DNA of 53,235 bases, taken from Novosphingobium sp. Its GTDB lineage: Bacteria; Pseudomonadota; Alphaproteobacteria; Sphingomonadales; Sphingomonadaceae. The translations under genes were made by a program, and so were the position numbers. The stretch is from NCBI GenBank assembly GCA_017745295.1, contig JAGHZR010000027.1, forward strand, positions 1-53,235, given 5' to 3'. Positions 23,812 to 32,909 of this stretch are shown here, piece after piece (position 1 is the stretch's first letter; every line of letters starts with the position of its first letter). Under the pieces are notes generated by a model. It ran no database searches, was not told the DNA's origin, and worked only from the letters and a program-made list of their open reading frames with translations.

Positions 23812-25032
23812 ATGCCGCACGCACGTCCTGCTTCCGATCTGATCGAGGGAGCGGTTGTCCGTTCCGAAACCAGCGCCGGCGCCCGCCTGCTCGACAAGGC
23901 CTTCGCGCTGGCCTTCAAGGGCCTGGTCTATGCACAGATCTGGGAAGACCCGGTCGCCGACATGGACGCGCTGCAAATCGGTCCCGAGAGCCGCATCGTC
24001 ACGATCGCCAGCGGCAGTTGCAACGCCCTCTCCTATCTGACCGCCGACCCGGCGGCGATCACCTGCGTCGATCTCAACACCGCGCATATCGCGCTGGGCC
24101 GCCTCAAGATCGCCGCGATCCGCAACCTCACCGACTATGCCGACTTGCGCCGCTTCATCGCCGAGGCCGATCAACCGGGCAACCTCGCCACCTATCGCGA
24201 CCGCCTTGCGCCCCATCTCGACGAGACCACCCGTCGCTACTGGGAAGGCCGCGATCTCGTCGGCCGCCAGCGCATCAAGGGCTTTACCCGCGGCATCTAC
24301 AAGCGCGGCCTGCTCGGCCACTTCATCGGCGCCGCCCATGTGCTGGCGAAGCTCTACAAGATCGACCCCAGCGAGATCCTCGGCGCCGAGACGCTGGAGG
24401 AACAGCGCCGCGTGTTCGACGAGCGCTTCGCCCCGATCTTCGAGCGCAAGCTGGTGCGCTGGCTGACCGACCAGCCCGCTTCGCTGTTCGGCCTCGGTAT
24501 TCCGCCCGCCCAGTATGACGCGCTGGCAGGTGGCAACCGCATGGCCGACGTGCTGCGCGCAAGGCTGGAAAAGCTGGCCTGCCACTTCCCGCTCAACGAC
24601 AACTACTTTGCATGGCAGGCCTTCGGGCGCGGCTACGGACGCCAGCCGGAAGCGCCGCTGCCGCCCTATCTTCAGGAAGCCAATGTGCCAATGGTGCGCG
24701 AGCGGCTCAGCCGTCTCACCCTGCGCCATGCGAGCTTCACCCAGGTCCTCAAGGAAAGCCCCGAAGCCTCGCTCGACCGCTATATCCTGCTCGACGCGCA
24801 GGATTGGATGAGCGACGCCCAGCTCACCGAACTGTGGAGCGAGATCACCCGCACCGCCCGCCCCGGCTCGCGCGTGCTGTTCCGCACCGCCGCCGAGCCG
24901 ACGCTGCTGCCGGGCCGCGTGCCGGAGCATATCCTCGGCCGCTGGGACTATCGCGAAGCCGAATCGCTGGCGGCAACGCGCGCGGATCGCTCGTCGATCT
25001 ACGGCGGTGTCCACCTCTACGTCCTGCGCTGA
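23812..25032 (+). CDS. btaA: BtaA: SAM-diacylglycerol 3-amino-3-carboxypropyltransferase
   Basis: A 406-residue DUF3419 protein that transfers the 3-amino-3-carboxypropyl group of S-adenosylmethionine to diacylglycerol, giving diacylglyceryl-homoserine. The start YAQIWEDPVADMDALQI and the SAM-site strand IVTIASGSCNALSYL, then CVDLNTAHIALG, are family signatures. The length agrees with the Rhodobacter sphaeroides enzyme. I chose the ATG at 23812; longer frames would read through the hairpin. The methyltransferase btaB follows ten bases later, the same order as in Rhodobacter. Betaine lipids replace phospholipids in phosphate limitation in that organism; here regulation is not visible. Confidence 0.93.
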   Translation: MPHARPASDLIEGAVVRSETSAGARLLDKAFALAFKGLVYAQIWEDPVADMDALQIGPESRIVTIASGSCNALSYLTADPAAITCVDLNTAHIALGRLKIAAIRNLTDYADLRRFIAEADQPGNLATYRDRLAPHLDETTRRYWEGRDLVGRQRIKGFTRGIYKRGLLGHFIGAAHVLAKLYKIDPSEILGAETLEEQRRVFDERFAPIFERKLVRWLTDQPASLFGLGIPPAQYDALAGGNRMADVLRARLEKLACHFPLNDNYFAWQAFGRGYGRQPEAPLPPYLQEANVPMVRERLSRLTLRHASFTQVLKESPEASLDRYILLDAQDWMSDAQLTELWSEITRTARPGSRVLFRTAAEPTLLPGRVPEHILGRWDYREAESLAATRADRSSIYGGVHLYVLR

Positions 25033-25042
25033 GGCAGCGGCA

Positions 25043-25687
25043 ATGACCGGCACCGCCCTCTCGCAGGATCATGCCGCGCTGATGGACAAGGTCTATCGCG
25101 GCCAGCGCCACATCTACGACTTCACCCGCAAGTACTACCTGTTCGGCCGCGACCGCCTGATCCGCGAACTGGACGCGGCACCGGGCATGAGCGTGCTGGA
25201 AGTGGGCTGCGGCACAGGGCGCAATCTCGAACTGATCGCAAGAGCCTGGCCGCAAGTGCAGTGCCACGGCTTCGACATTTCCAGCGAGATGCTCAAGAGC
25301 GCCCGCGCCCGGCTCGGCCCGCAGGTCCGGCTGGCGCCGGGGGATGCCACTCGTTTCGATGCCAGCGCCCTATTCGGCCGCGCGGGTTTCGACCGGGTCG
25401 TGCTGTCCTACACGCTCTCGATGATACCGGACTGGCAGGCGGCACTGGAACAGGCGGCTGCCGCGCTGGCGCCGGGCGGCGTGCTCCATGCCGTCGATTT
25501 CGGCGATCTCGCCGGGCTGCCCTCGCCCTTGCGCAAGGGCCTGAGGGCATGGCTGGCGAAATTCCACGTCAGCCCGCGCCTCGACCTGCCGATGGTCGCG
25601 GCGCGGCTTGCCGGAGAGAAATCCCTGCGGATCGCGGTGAAGCGTGGTCCGCTCGGCTATTACCAGTTGGTGCAGCTCTCCCGATAG
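25043..25687 (+). CDS. btaB: BtaB: diacylglyceryl-homoserine N-methyltransferase
   Basis: A 214-residue class I methyltransferase that trimethylates the homoserine head group to diacylglyceryl-N,N,N-trimethylhomoserine. The SAM-binding motif VLEVGCGTGRNLEL is at 51-64, GFDISSEMLKSAR supplies the acidic loop, and VVLSYTLSMIPDW is motif IV. The N-terminal region with KVYRGQRHIYDFTRKYYL is characteristic of BtaB. It begins 10 bases after the btaA stop; the ATG at 25043 was preferred over one 36 bases upstream that would overlap btaA. Confidence 0.92.
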   Translation: MTGTALSQDHAALMDKVYRGQRHIYDFTRKYYLFGRDRLIRELDAAPGMSVLEVGCGTGRNLELIARAWPQVQCHGFDISSEMLKSARARLGPQVRLAPGDATRFDASALFGRAGFDRVVLSYTLSMIPDWQAALEQAAAALAPGGVLHAVDFGDLAGLPSPLRKGLRAWLAKFHVSPRLDLPMVAARLAGEKSLRIAVKRGPLGYYQLVQLSR

Positions 25688-25702
25688 GACTATGCCGGGG
25701 CC

Positions 25703-26680
25703 ATGACTCAGGCCCTCCTCCACCGTCCGACCGCGCAAGGCGTTGCGCTTGCTGCCCGTAAAGTCTCGGAAATCCTGCCGAGAACGCCGCTGCTGCCGCT
25801 GGAGGTCGACGGCCGCACGATCTGGTGCAAGGCCGAGAGCCTCCAGCCCGTCGGCGCCTTCAAGATTCGCGGCGCCTGGCACCGCATGACCGCGCTGACC
25901 GAAGAGGAACGCGCACGCGGCGTCGTCGGCGTGTCGAGCGGCAACCACGCGCAGGGCGTCGCCTGGGCCGCCCGCAAGCTGGGCATCACGGCCGCCATCG
26001 TGATGCCGGTCGATGCCCCGGAAGTGAAGCTCGCCAATACCCGCGCGCTCGGGGCCGAAGTCGTGCTCTACGACCGTCCCGGCGGCGAGGACCGCGAGGA
26101 AGTGGCGAATCGTCTGTGCGAGCAGCGCGGCGCCACCCTCGTCCATGCCTATGGCGACCCCTGGATCATCGAGGGACAGGGTTCCGCGGGTCTCGAAATC
26201 GCCGAGCAGATGGCCGAGCAGGGCCTGGCCTCGCCCGACCTGATCGTTGCCCCCGGCGGCGGCGGCGGGCTGACGGCAGGTCTCGCGCTCGCCCTGCCCG
26301 AGGCGCGGATCATCCCGGTGGAACCCGAAGGCTGGGACGATGTCTGCCGCAGTCTGGAAACCGGCGAAATCCAGCGCGTCGGCCCCGACGCGCCGCCGAC
26401 GCCCTGCGACGCGCTCCAGACCCCCGGCACCTGGCCGATCAACTTCGAAATCCTCAAGGCCCGCTGCCCCTTCGGCCTTGCCGTCACCCCGGCGGAAGTG
26501 CGCGCGGCCCAGCGCCTCGCCTTTGCGAAGCTGCGACTCGTCGTCGAACCAGGCGGCGCGGCGGCGCTGGCAGCGGTGCTGGCAGGCAAAGTCGAGCCGA
26601 CCGATCGGACGGCAGTGATCCTGTCCGGCGGCAACACCGATGCGCAGGCCTTTGCCAAAGTGCTGCAAACACGGGACTGA
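25703..26680 (+). CDS. Threonine/serine dehydratase-like PLP enzyme (fold type II)
   Basis: A 325-residue enzyme of the L-threonine/L-serine ammonia-lyase and racemase group. The PLP lysine is Lys54 in PVGAFKIRGA, SSGNHAQG is at 78-85, and the phosphate-binding glycine run APGGGGGLTAG is near 190. There is no C-terminal ACT regulatory domain, so it resembles catabolic dehydratases or serine racemase rather than biosynthetic IlvA. It starts 15 bases after btaB and may belong to the same transcript. Substrate uncertain. Confidence 0.88.
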   Translation: MTQALLHRPTAQGVALAARKVSEILPRTPLLPLEVDGRTIWCKAESLQPVGAFKIRGAWHRMTALTEEERARGVVGVSSGNHAQGVAWAARKLGITAAIVMPVDAPEVKLANTRALGAEVVLYDRPGGEDREEVANRLCEQRGATLVHAYGDPWIIEGQGSAGLEIAEQMAEQGLASPDLIVAPGGGGGLTAGLALALPEARIIPVEPEGWDDVCRSLETGEIQRVGPDAPPTPCDALQTPGTWPINFEILKARCPFGLAVTPAEVRAAQRLAFAKLRLVVEPGGAAALAAVLAGKVEPTDRTAVILSGGNTDAQAFAKVLQTRD

Positions 26681-26807
26681 CGCAGGACGGCGGCCCCGCC
26701 GGACCTGTCGCATAGCGATACAGTCTCTCCGAAAGTAACTCTGGACGCATCCACGCTCTCTGCATTATTCTTGCGCGAAGAAGACAAGATGCTTTCGGGA
26801 GACAATC

Positions 26808-27038
26808 GTGATCGTTCAGCGCGAGTCACATTCCATCGCCATCACGCGCGGGGCTTTCGTCGCGCTAGAAACCATCCTGGTGCTGGTCACGCTTGCGGCG
26901 CTGACGAACAACCTGCTGGATGCCGACTGGGGGCTGAGCTGGTCGACCTTCTTCATAGGGGTGATCGGCAGCACCTGGGCCTTGGTGATCTACCAGCTGA
27001 TCGCCGCGCACATGGCGCGGAACGAAAGCGACTCCTGA
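26808..27038 (+). CDS. Small two-helix membrane protein, unknown
   Basis: A 76-residue protein with two hydrophobic segments (about 17-37 and 46-67) and a charged C-terminal end (ARNESDS). The start is taken as GTG at 26808 behind a GGGAGA ribosome site. No recognised domain. It lies between the dehydratase and another small gene on the same strand, and its hydrophobic periodicity and codon use support a real gene. Function unknown. Confidence 0.6.
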   Translation: MIVQRESHSIAITRGAFVALETILVLVTLAALTNNLLDADWGLSWSTFFIGVIGSTWALVIYQLIAAHMARNESDS

Positions 27039-27078
27039 CCCTCTTCGCGTCGGGGTCGCGTGCTGCTAGAGCGCGTCC

Positions 27079-27342
27079 ATGGATTTGGACGACCAGCTTC
27101 GCCGTTATTTCGGCACCGACGACTTTGCGACTATCGCTCCTGCCGCGCTTGAGGCGGGTATCGAACGGATGCGCGTCGATTTCGGCATGCAGAAGGACCC
27201 AGCCCGGCGTTTCGCGCTGTGGTCCCTGCTCTACATGTTCGGCGCCTCGCCCGATCTCGACGTTGCGTTCGACAACGAAGATGACCGCAACGCCGCGCGG
27301 GACTTCATGGACATGATGGCCAAGGCGCAGGAAAGCGACTGA
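27079..27342 (+). CDS. Conserved hypothetical protein, 87 residues
   Basis: A small soluble acidic protein starting MDLDDQLRRYFGTDDF, with further segments ERMRVDFGMQKDPARRFALWSLLYMFG and DNEDDRNAARDFMDMM. It is largely helical and resembles small uncharacterised sphingomonad proteins. The gene begins 40 bases after the two-helix membrane protein and converges with the RNA methyltransferase gene. No function can be assigned. Confidence 0.7.
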   Translation: MDLDDQLRRYFGTDDFATIAPAALEAGIERMRVDFGMQKDPARRFALWSLLYMFGASPDLDVAFDNEDDRNAARDFMDMMAKAQESD

Positions 27343-27364
27343 GCCTGAGCGACCGAGGTTCCCC

Positions 27365-28624
27365 TCAGCCGCGCTCGAAATAGCTCGCCAGTTCGACGTG
27401 GGTGGACCAGCGGAACTGTCCCACCGGGCGCAGTTCCACCAGCCGGAAGCCCGCCTCGATCAGTCGCGCCGCATCGCGCGACCAGCTGGACGGGTTGCAC
27501 GAGATATAGACCACCCGGCTCACGGTGGAATCGGCGATGCAATCGACCTGCTCGCGCGCACCCGCGCGCGGCGGATCGAGCACGACCGCTTCGAACTTGC
27601 TGAGCTCGTCGGGCTGGAGCGGATTGCGGAACAAGTCGCGGTGGGCGGCGAGAACCGGCAATTGCGCGCGGTCTGCGCCCGCCTTGCAGGACAAGTGCGC
27701 GTCACGCGCGGCTTCGGCGGCCAGAACCCTCGTCTGCGGCCCGGCCAGCGCCAGTGCAAAGGTGCCGAGGCCGGAGAACAGATCCGCCACGGTCGCCGCA
27801 CCTGCCAGCCAGGTCTTTGCCGCTTCGACCAGCGCTTGCTCGCCATCGACGGTTGCCTGAAGGAACGAACCGGGCGGTAGCGGCACTTTGACGCCGCCCA
27901 GCGTTACCGTGACCGGAACCGGCTCCCACACGGTCTCGAAACCATAGCCGCCGTCCATGGTCAGACGGGCAAGCTTATGTTCGCGCGAGAAATCGAGCAT
28001 CGCCTCGGTCGCGGCCAGCCCCTCTGCGGTCAGCCCCTTCACGCCCAGATCGACACCCTGATCGGTCAGCGTCATCTCGATATCGGCGGCCATGCGGGTC
28101 TGCTGGTGCTTGCTCGGCTTGCCGTGGCGGCCCTTCTTGGCCGGTGCCGCCTTGCCCATCATGATGAGCAGCTTGCGCAGCGGGCCGAGCACCGCAAACA
28201 GTTCCGGCGCCATGACCGGGCATTCTTCCAGCTCGACCAGCCGGTGCGACTTTGCCTCGCGGAAGCCGATCACCACGCGCCCGCCCGAGCTTTCCGCGCG
28301 CAGCGACACGCGGCGGCGCGCGCCGGGAGGCGAGAGGTGCGGCGGCGCGATCTTTTCCGCACCCAGTTCCTGCGAGGCCGAAGCATTCGCCACGCGGCCC
28401 TCGACGAAATCGGCCAGCATCTGATCGTTCAACTGCTGAAGCTGGCAGCCGCCGCAGCGACCAAAATGGGTGCAGACCGGCTGGATATGGTTCGGCCCCC
28501 ATTCCAGGGTGCCGTCTTCATGCAGCAGGTCGCCCGGCGCAGCGCCCCAGGCGAAGCGGCCGGATTCGGTTACGCCATCGCCCTTGGCGGCGATGCGGAG
28601 AATTTCTTCGGTTCCAGTAGTCAC
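27365..28624 (-). CDS. RNA uracil-5 methyltransferase, TrmA/RumA family
   Basis: A 419-residue Fe-S protein. Four cysteines for a [4Fe-4S] cluster are seen: Cys51, Cys57, Cys60 in CTHFGRCGGC and Cys135 in EECPVM. The SAM motif is DLFSGLGTFALALAG, VLDPPRAGARE binds substrate, and the catalytic cysteine is about residue 376 in YISCNPSSW. The terminal THVELASYFER carries the general base Glu. The substrate is a uracil in 23S rRNA or tRNA; which one cannot be told. The start is GTG at 28624, overlapping the stop of the upstream repair gene by four bases (GTGA). Confidence 0.92.
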   Translation of the reverse strand: MTTGTEEILRIAAKGDGVTESGRFAWGAAPGDLLHEDGTLEWGPNHIQPVCTHFGRCGGCQLQQLNDQMLADFVEGRVANASASQELGAEKIAPPHLSPPGARRRVSLRAESSGGRVVIGFREAKSHRLVELEECPVMAPELFAVLGPLRKLLIMMGKAAPAKKGRHGKPSKHQQTRMAADIEMTLTDQGVDLGVKGLTAEGLAATEAMLDFSREHKLARLTMDGGYGFETVWEPVPVTVTLGGVKVPLPPGSFLQATVDGEQALVEAAKTWLAGAATVADLFSGLGTFALALAGPQTRVLAAEAARDAHLSCKAGADRAQLPVLAAHRDLFRNPLQPDELSKFEAVVLDPPRAGAREQVDCIADSTVSRVVYISCNPSSWSRDAARLIEAGFRLVELRPVGQFRWSTHVELASYFERG

Positions 28625-30033
28625 AGGCAGGCCGCTAGCGCAGCCGGAACCATTTGTCCAAGCTGACCGGCGGTAAAGGCTGGCGGAGAGCGCCGCGCGG
28701 CCTCTCCGTGCAGCCAGATGCCCTCGCAAGCCGCCGCGAAAGCGTCGACACCGGCAGCAAGGCGACTGGCGATGCATCCGGCCAGCACATCCCCCGTCCC
28801 CGCCGTCGAAAGCCAAGAGGTCGCACGCGGCGCGCAGGCGAGGCGGCCATCGGGCGCGGCAATCACCGTGTCCGGCCCCTTGGCGACCACGACCATGCCG
28901 CTCGCCCCCGCCAAAGCCACCGCGCGGGCCGGTTTGCTGCCGCTGCCATCAAGGTCGAAAGCGCGCTCCAGCGCCATCAGTTCGCCCTCATGCGGGGTCG
29001 CCACGGTGGCCGCGGAACGCTCCGCCAGCACACGCGGCGCCAGCAGAATCAGCGCATCGGCATCGACCACCACCGGCACCGGATCGGCCAGTGCCACCGC
29101 CAGCCGCTCCCGCGCGGCGGCATCGCGGCCCAGCCCCGGCCCGACCAGAACCGCCGTATTGCGATCGTCGGTCAGCACATCGGTCAGCACGCCCTGATCG
29201 ACCACCAGATCGGCAGGCACATTGCGCTTGCTGTCGGCAAAGAGCTTCACATAGCCCGCCCCTGCTCCCTGCGCCGCAAGGCTCGCCAGCACCGCCGCGC
29301 CGGGCATTGCTCCGCCGACGACCGCCAGCAGTCCCCGCCGATACTTGTGCGCATCCGCCCCCGGCGCCCCGATCCGGGGCTTGGCGACCGCAACAGCCGC
29401 TGCGTCGATCGGTGCAGCGCCTATCGGCACCTGCCGCAGCATGCCCATCATGGCCGCCGCTGGCATCAGGAAATGCGCGAATTTCCAGGCGCCGAGCGCC
29501 AGCGTCGCATCGTAATCGGGCAACCCCTGATTGAGCAACATGCCCGTGTCCGACTGCACTCCGCTCGGCAGATCGAGCGCGATGCGGTGGTGATGCACCT
29601 TCGCCAGCCGCACCAGCAGCGCGAAATCCTCCACCGTCAACCGGCGCGTGAGGCCGCTGCCATAGAGGCAATCGACGAAGACATCGCCATGCACGTCGGC
29701 ATCCGCGCCCAGCACCGCGCCATGATAGCGGGCGCGCGCGTCACGGGCGGCATCCGTCTTCGGATCGGCCGGCGCGACGACCGTCACCTGCCCCCCGCGC
29801 TCGCGAATGGCTTCGGCGATCACATAGCCGTCGCCGCCATTGTTGCCGGGGCCACACAGCACGGTGACGGAGCGCCCCGCCGAAACCCGCCAGACCCATT
29901 CCGCCGCGCCCAGGCCGGCGATCCGCATCAGGGCCTCCACCGATGAACCTGCTGCGATCAGCGCCTCTTCGGCGGCGCGCATCTGGGCAACGGTCAGGAT
30001 CTGGTTATTCTGGGGGAGCAGCCTGTGGGGCAT
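28621..30033 (-). CDS. nnr: Bifunctional NAD(P)H-hydrate epimerase/dehydratase
   Basis: A 470-residue fusion that repairs hydrated NADH and NADPH. The N-terminal epimerase half (about 1-205) has GPGNNGGDGYVIAEAI at 61-76 and FVDCLYGSGLTR. The C-terminal ribokinase-like dehydratase half (about 215-470) has PHEGELMAL and the catalytic STAGTGDVLAGC, with Asp415. It overlaps the lipoprotein gene upstream by 29 bases and the methyltransferase gene downstream by four. The fused order is the common bacterial form. Confidence 0.95.
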   Translation of the reverse strand: MPHRLLPQNNQILTVAQMRAAEEALIAAGSSVEALMRIAGLGAAEWVWRVSAGRSVTVLCGPGNNGGDGYVIAEAIRERGGQVTVVAPADPKTDAARDARARYHGAVLGADADVHGDVFVDCLYGSGLTRRLTVEDFALLVRLAKVHHHRIALDLPSGVQSDTGMLLNQGLPDYDATLALGAWKFAHFLMPAAAMMGMLRQVPIGAAPIDAAAVAVAKPRIGAPGADAHKYRRGLLAVVGGAMPGAAVLASLAAQGAGAGYVKLFADSKRNVPADLVVDQGVLTDVLTDDRNTAVLVGPGLGRDAAARERLAVALADPVPVVVDADALILLAPRVLAERSAATVATPHEGELMALERAFDLDGSGSKPARAVALAGASGMVVVAKGPDTVIAAPDGRLACAPRATSWLSTAGTGDVLAGCIASRLAAGVDAFAAACEGIWLHGEAARRSPPAFTAGQLGQMVPAALAACL

Positions 30034-30382
30034 GGGATTTCCTCGTGGCCGGGAACAGGTAGCGGTCGGCCCCGACCGAAACGTCGAGTTTGCCGCCTTC
30101 CAGCCTTGTTACCGCCACTTGCGCCCCATCGGCAACCTCCAGCCCGCGCCCGTCGGTCACCACGGCGAAGCGACGAAAGCCGCCGTCGGGGTGGCGAACC
30201 AGCAGCGTGAGACCGTCCGGACCTTCCTGCCGCTCGACCGCGCAGACCGGCTTGAGATCGCCGGAACCAGAGACCGCGCAAGGGATATGCTCGTCTCCCT
30301 CGGCCACTTTCGGCGCCTCGGGCTTCGACGAGCAGGCGGTGAGAGCCAGAACAAGAGCGGTAGCGGGGAGCAAGCGTGCCAT
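30005..30382 (-). CDS. Hypothetical lipoprotein
   Basis: A 125-residue protein with a lipoprotein signal (ALVLALTAC, lipidated Cys17) and a soluble domain containing two further cysteines (HIPCAVSG, KPVCAVER), the segment LLVRHPDGGFRRFAVVTDG and a C-terminal SVGADRYLFPA. It resembles uncharacterised sphingomonad proteins. The ATG at 30380-30382 was chosen because it places the lipobox correctly; the 28 residues further upstream are not signal-like. Its end overlaps the nnr start by 29 bases. Confidence 0.75.
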   Translation of the reverse strand: MARLLPATALVLALTACSSKPEAPKVAEGDEHIPCAVSGSGDLKPVCAVERQEGPDGLTLLVRHPDGGFRRFAVVTDGRGLEVADGAQVAVTRLEGGKLDVSVGADRYLFPATRKSHAPQAAPPE

Positions 30383-30513
30383 ATGCGCCTTGGCTACAAG
30401 GACTTTCCCACCGACAGCAAGCGTCCGTCTGGCGCAGCCCGAGAATGGGACATTTACGCAAGCCATCGCGTGATGTTACGCTGGCTGATAATCTGTCGAG
30501 GGAGAGCATAACG

Positions 30514-30789
30514 ATGCCGCTGATAGAACGCGCCGCCCGTGCCCTGGCGAAGGCCGAACACGGAACCGACGACTGGAATGCCCTGACCCCACAAGATCGC
30601 GAGCAATTCAAGGAAACCGCGCGGGAAGTCGTGAAGGCGCTGCGCGTGCCGACACCGGGCATGTGCCTTGCCGGTGAGCACCTGCTCAAGAAGGATCGCG
30701 GCCTGTCCGTCAACATCAGCGATGTGCACGACGCCTGGCAGAACATGGTCGACGAAGCCGTACGCCTAGCCCCCGTCAGCGACGGCTAA
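30514..30789 (+). CDS. Conserved hypothetical protein, 91 residues
   Basis: Begins MPLIERAARALAKAEHG behind the ribosome site GAGGGAGAG. It is soluble and helical, with DDWNALTPQDREQFKETAREVVKAL in the middle, and is typical of small sphingomonad proteins of unknown function. A hairpin follows its stop, before the convergent ilvD. I see no catalytic motif. Confidence 0.72.
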   Translation: MPLIERAARALAKAEHGTDDWNALTPQDREQFKETAREVVKALRVPTPGMCLAGEHLLKKDRGLSVNISDVHDAWQNMVDEAVRLAPVSDG

Positions 30790-30867
30790 CCCGGCCGAAG
30801 GCCTTCAACAATCCAGCAAGTGTTGCGCCCACTGATAGGCCAGACGCAACGAAGGCAGTAATGGGGT

Positions 30868-30887
30868 GCAGGGGTATTAACCCCTGC
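30868..30887. terminator. Hairpin between the 91-residue gene and ilvD
   Basis: GCAGGGGT (30868-30875), loop ATTA, ACCCCTGC (30880-30887): a perfect 8-base stem in a convergent gap, followed by TCTTACCCTTTT. Likely a terminator, though the T run is broken. Confidence 0.55.
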
Positions 30888-30906
30888 TCTTACCCTTTTC
30901 TGAACC

Positions 30907-32763
30907 TTACTTCCGCTTGAGCTGCGTCACATCCCGCACCGCGCCCTTGGCCGCGCTGGTGGTCATCGCCGCATAGGCCTGAAGCGCCGCCGAAACCTTG
31001 CGCGGGCGCGGGTGGACCGGCGACCAGGCGTTGGCGCCGCGCGCCTCCTGCTGGGCGCGACGGTGGGCCAAGACTTCGTCCGAAATCATCAGGTTGATGG
31101 TGCGGCCGGGGATGTCGATCTCGATGGTGTCGCCGTTCTCGACAAGGCCGATGGCGCCGCCCTCAGCCGCTTCCGGCGAGGCATGGCCGATCGAGAGGCC
31201 CGAAGTGCCGCCCGAGAAGCGACCGTCGGTCAGCAGCGCACAGGCTTTGCCGAGGCCCTTCGACTTCAGGTAGCTGGTCGGGTAGAGCATTTCCTGCATG
31301 CCCGGCCCGCCGCGCGGGCCTTCGTAGCGGATGACCACGACGTCACCCGCGCCGACCTGCCCGCCGAGAATGCCCGCAACGGCGGCATCCTGCGATTCGT
31401 AGACGCGCGCGGTGCCGGTGAACTTCAGGATCGAATCGTCCACGCCCGCCGTCTTCACGATGCAGCCGTCCTGCGCGATATTGCCGTAGAGCACCGCAAG
31501 GCCGCCGTCCTGGCTGAACGCGTGTTCCTTGCTGCGGATCACGCCATTCTCGCGGTCGAGATCGAGTTCTTCCCAGCGGCGGCTCTGGCTGAAGGCGGTC
31601 TGCGTCGGCACGCCGCCCGGTGCGGCCTTGAAGAATTCCTGCACCGAAGGCGCGTTGGTACGCGAGATGTCCCAGTGGTTCAGCGCGTCGCCCAGCGTCC
31701 TGGCATGGACGGTCGGCAGGTCGGTGTGCAGCAGGCCCGCACGGTCGAGCTGGCCGAGGATCGCCATGATGCCGCCGGCGCGGTGAACGTCTTCCATGTG
31801 GACGTCGTTCTTCGCGGGCGCGACCTTGGAAAGGCACGGCACCTTGCGGCTGAGGCGGTCGATATCCTCCATCGTGAAGTCCACGCCTGCCTCCACGGCG
31901 GCGGCCAGCAGGTGGAGCACGGTGTTGGTCGACCCGCCCATGGCGATATCGAGGCTCATGGCATTCTCGAACGCGCCGAAGCTGGCGATATTGCGCGGCA
32001 GGACGCTTTCGTCCTCCTGCTCGTAATAGCGGCGGCAGAGATCGACCGCGAGGCGGCCCGCTTCGAGGAACAGGCGCTGGCGGTCCGAGTGCGTCGCCAG
32101 AGTCGAGCCGTTGCCCGGCAGCGAGAGGCCCAGCGCTTCGGTCAGGCAGTTCATCGAGTTGGCGGTGAACATGCCCGAGCAGGAACCGCAAGTCGGGCAG
32201 GCCGAACGCTCGATCGCCTGGACTTCCTCGTCGGTGTAGCTCTCGTCGGCGGCGGCGACCATGGCGTCGACCAGATCGAGCGCCTGCTCCTTGCCGCGCA
32301 GCACGACCTTGCCCGCTTCCATCGGCCCGCCCGAGACGAAGACCACCGGGATATTGATGCGCAGCGCCGCCATCAACATGCCCGGCGTGATCTTGTCGCA
32401 GTTGGAGATGCAGACCATGGCGTCAGCGCAGTGGGCGTTGACCATGTATTCGACGCTGTCCGCGATCAGGTCACGGCTGGGCAGCGAATAGAGCATGCCG
32501 TCGTGGCCCATGGCGATACCGTCATCGACCGCGATGGTGTTGAATTCCTTGGCGACGCCGCCCGCCGCCTCGATCTCGCGCGCGACCATCTGGCCCAGGT
32601 CCTTGAGGTGGACGTGGCCGGGCACGAACTGCGTGAACGAGTTCACCACCGCGACGATCGGCTTGCCGAAGTCCGCATCCTTCATGCCCGTCGCGCGCCA
32701 GAGGCCACGCGCGCCCGCCATGTTGCGGCCGTGGGTGGAAGTGCGGGAACGATAGGCGGGCAT
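30907..32763 (-). CDS. ilvD: Dihydroxy-acid dehydratase
   Basis: A 618-residue Fe-S dehydratase of valine/isoleucine and pantothenate synthesis. Signatures: VVNSFTQFVPGH, CISNCDKITPGMLMAA and CPTCGSCSGMFTANSMNCL with cluster cysteines. SLDIAMGGSTNTVLHLLA follows, and DGRFSGGTSGLSIGHASPEA is near the C-terminus. Length matches the E. coli-type enzyme. I chose the ATG at 32761-32763 (MPAYRSRTSTHGRNMAG); the in-frame upstream region has no family match. A single gene without other ilv genes beside it. Confidence 0.97.
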   Translation of the reverse strand: MPAYRSRTSTHGRNMAGARGLWRATGMKDADFGKPIVAVVNSFTQFVPGHVHLKDLGQMVAREIEAAGGVAKEFNTIAVDDGIAMGHDGMLYSLPSRDLIADSVEYMVNAHCADAMVCISNCDKITPGMLMAALRINIPVVFVSGGPMEAGKVVLRGKEQALDLVDAMVAAADESYTDEEVQAIERSACPTCGSCSGMFTANSMNCLTEALGLSLPGNGSTLATHSDRQRLFLEAGRLAVDLCRRYYEQEDESVLPRNIASFGAFENAMSLDIAMGGSTNTVLHLLAAAVEAGVDFTMEDIDRLSRKVPCLSKVAPAKNDVHMEDVHRAGGIMAILGQLDRAGLLHTDLPTVHARTLGDALNHWDISRTNAPSVQEFFKAAPGGVPTQTAFSQSRRWEELDLDRENGVIRSKEHAFSQDGGLAVLYGNIAQDGCIVKTAGVDDSILKFTGTARVYESQDAAVAGILGGQVGAGDVVVIRYEGPRGGPGMQEMLYPTSYLKSKGLGKACALLTDGRFSGGTSGLSIGHASPEAAEGGAIGLVENGDTIEIDIPGRTINLMISDEVLAHRRAQQEARGANAWSPVHPRPRKVSAALQAYAAMTTSAAKGAVRDVTQLKRK

Positions 32764-32909
32764 TGTGCGAACTCCGGGATTGGTCATGGGCACGGTGCTC
32801 TGCGCGCCGTGTCGATCATTGATATGGGGCGCCCCTACGCCATGTGCATGGCTTTTGCGAGGCATAAAATTTCCCGAAACGCGCTTTTTGCTTTTATGAT
32901 AGTGCGCAG

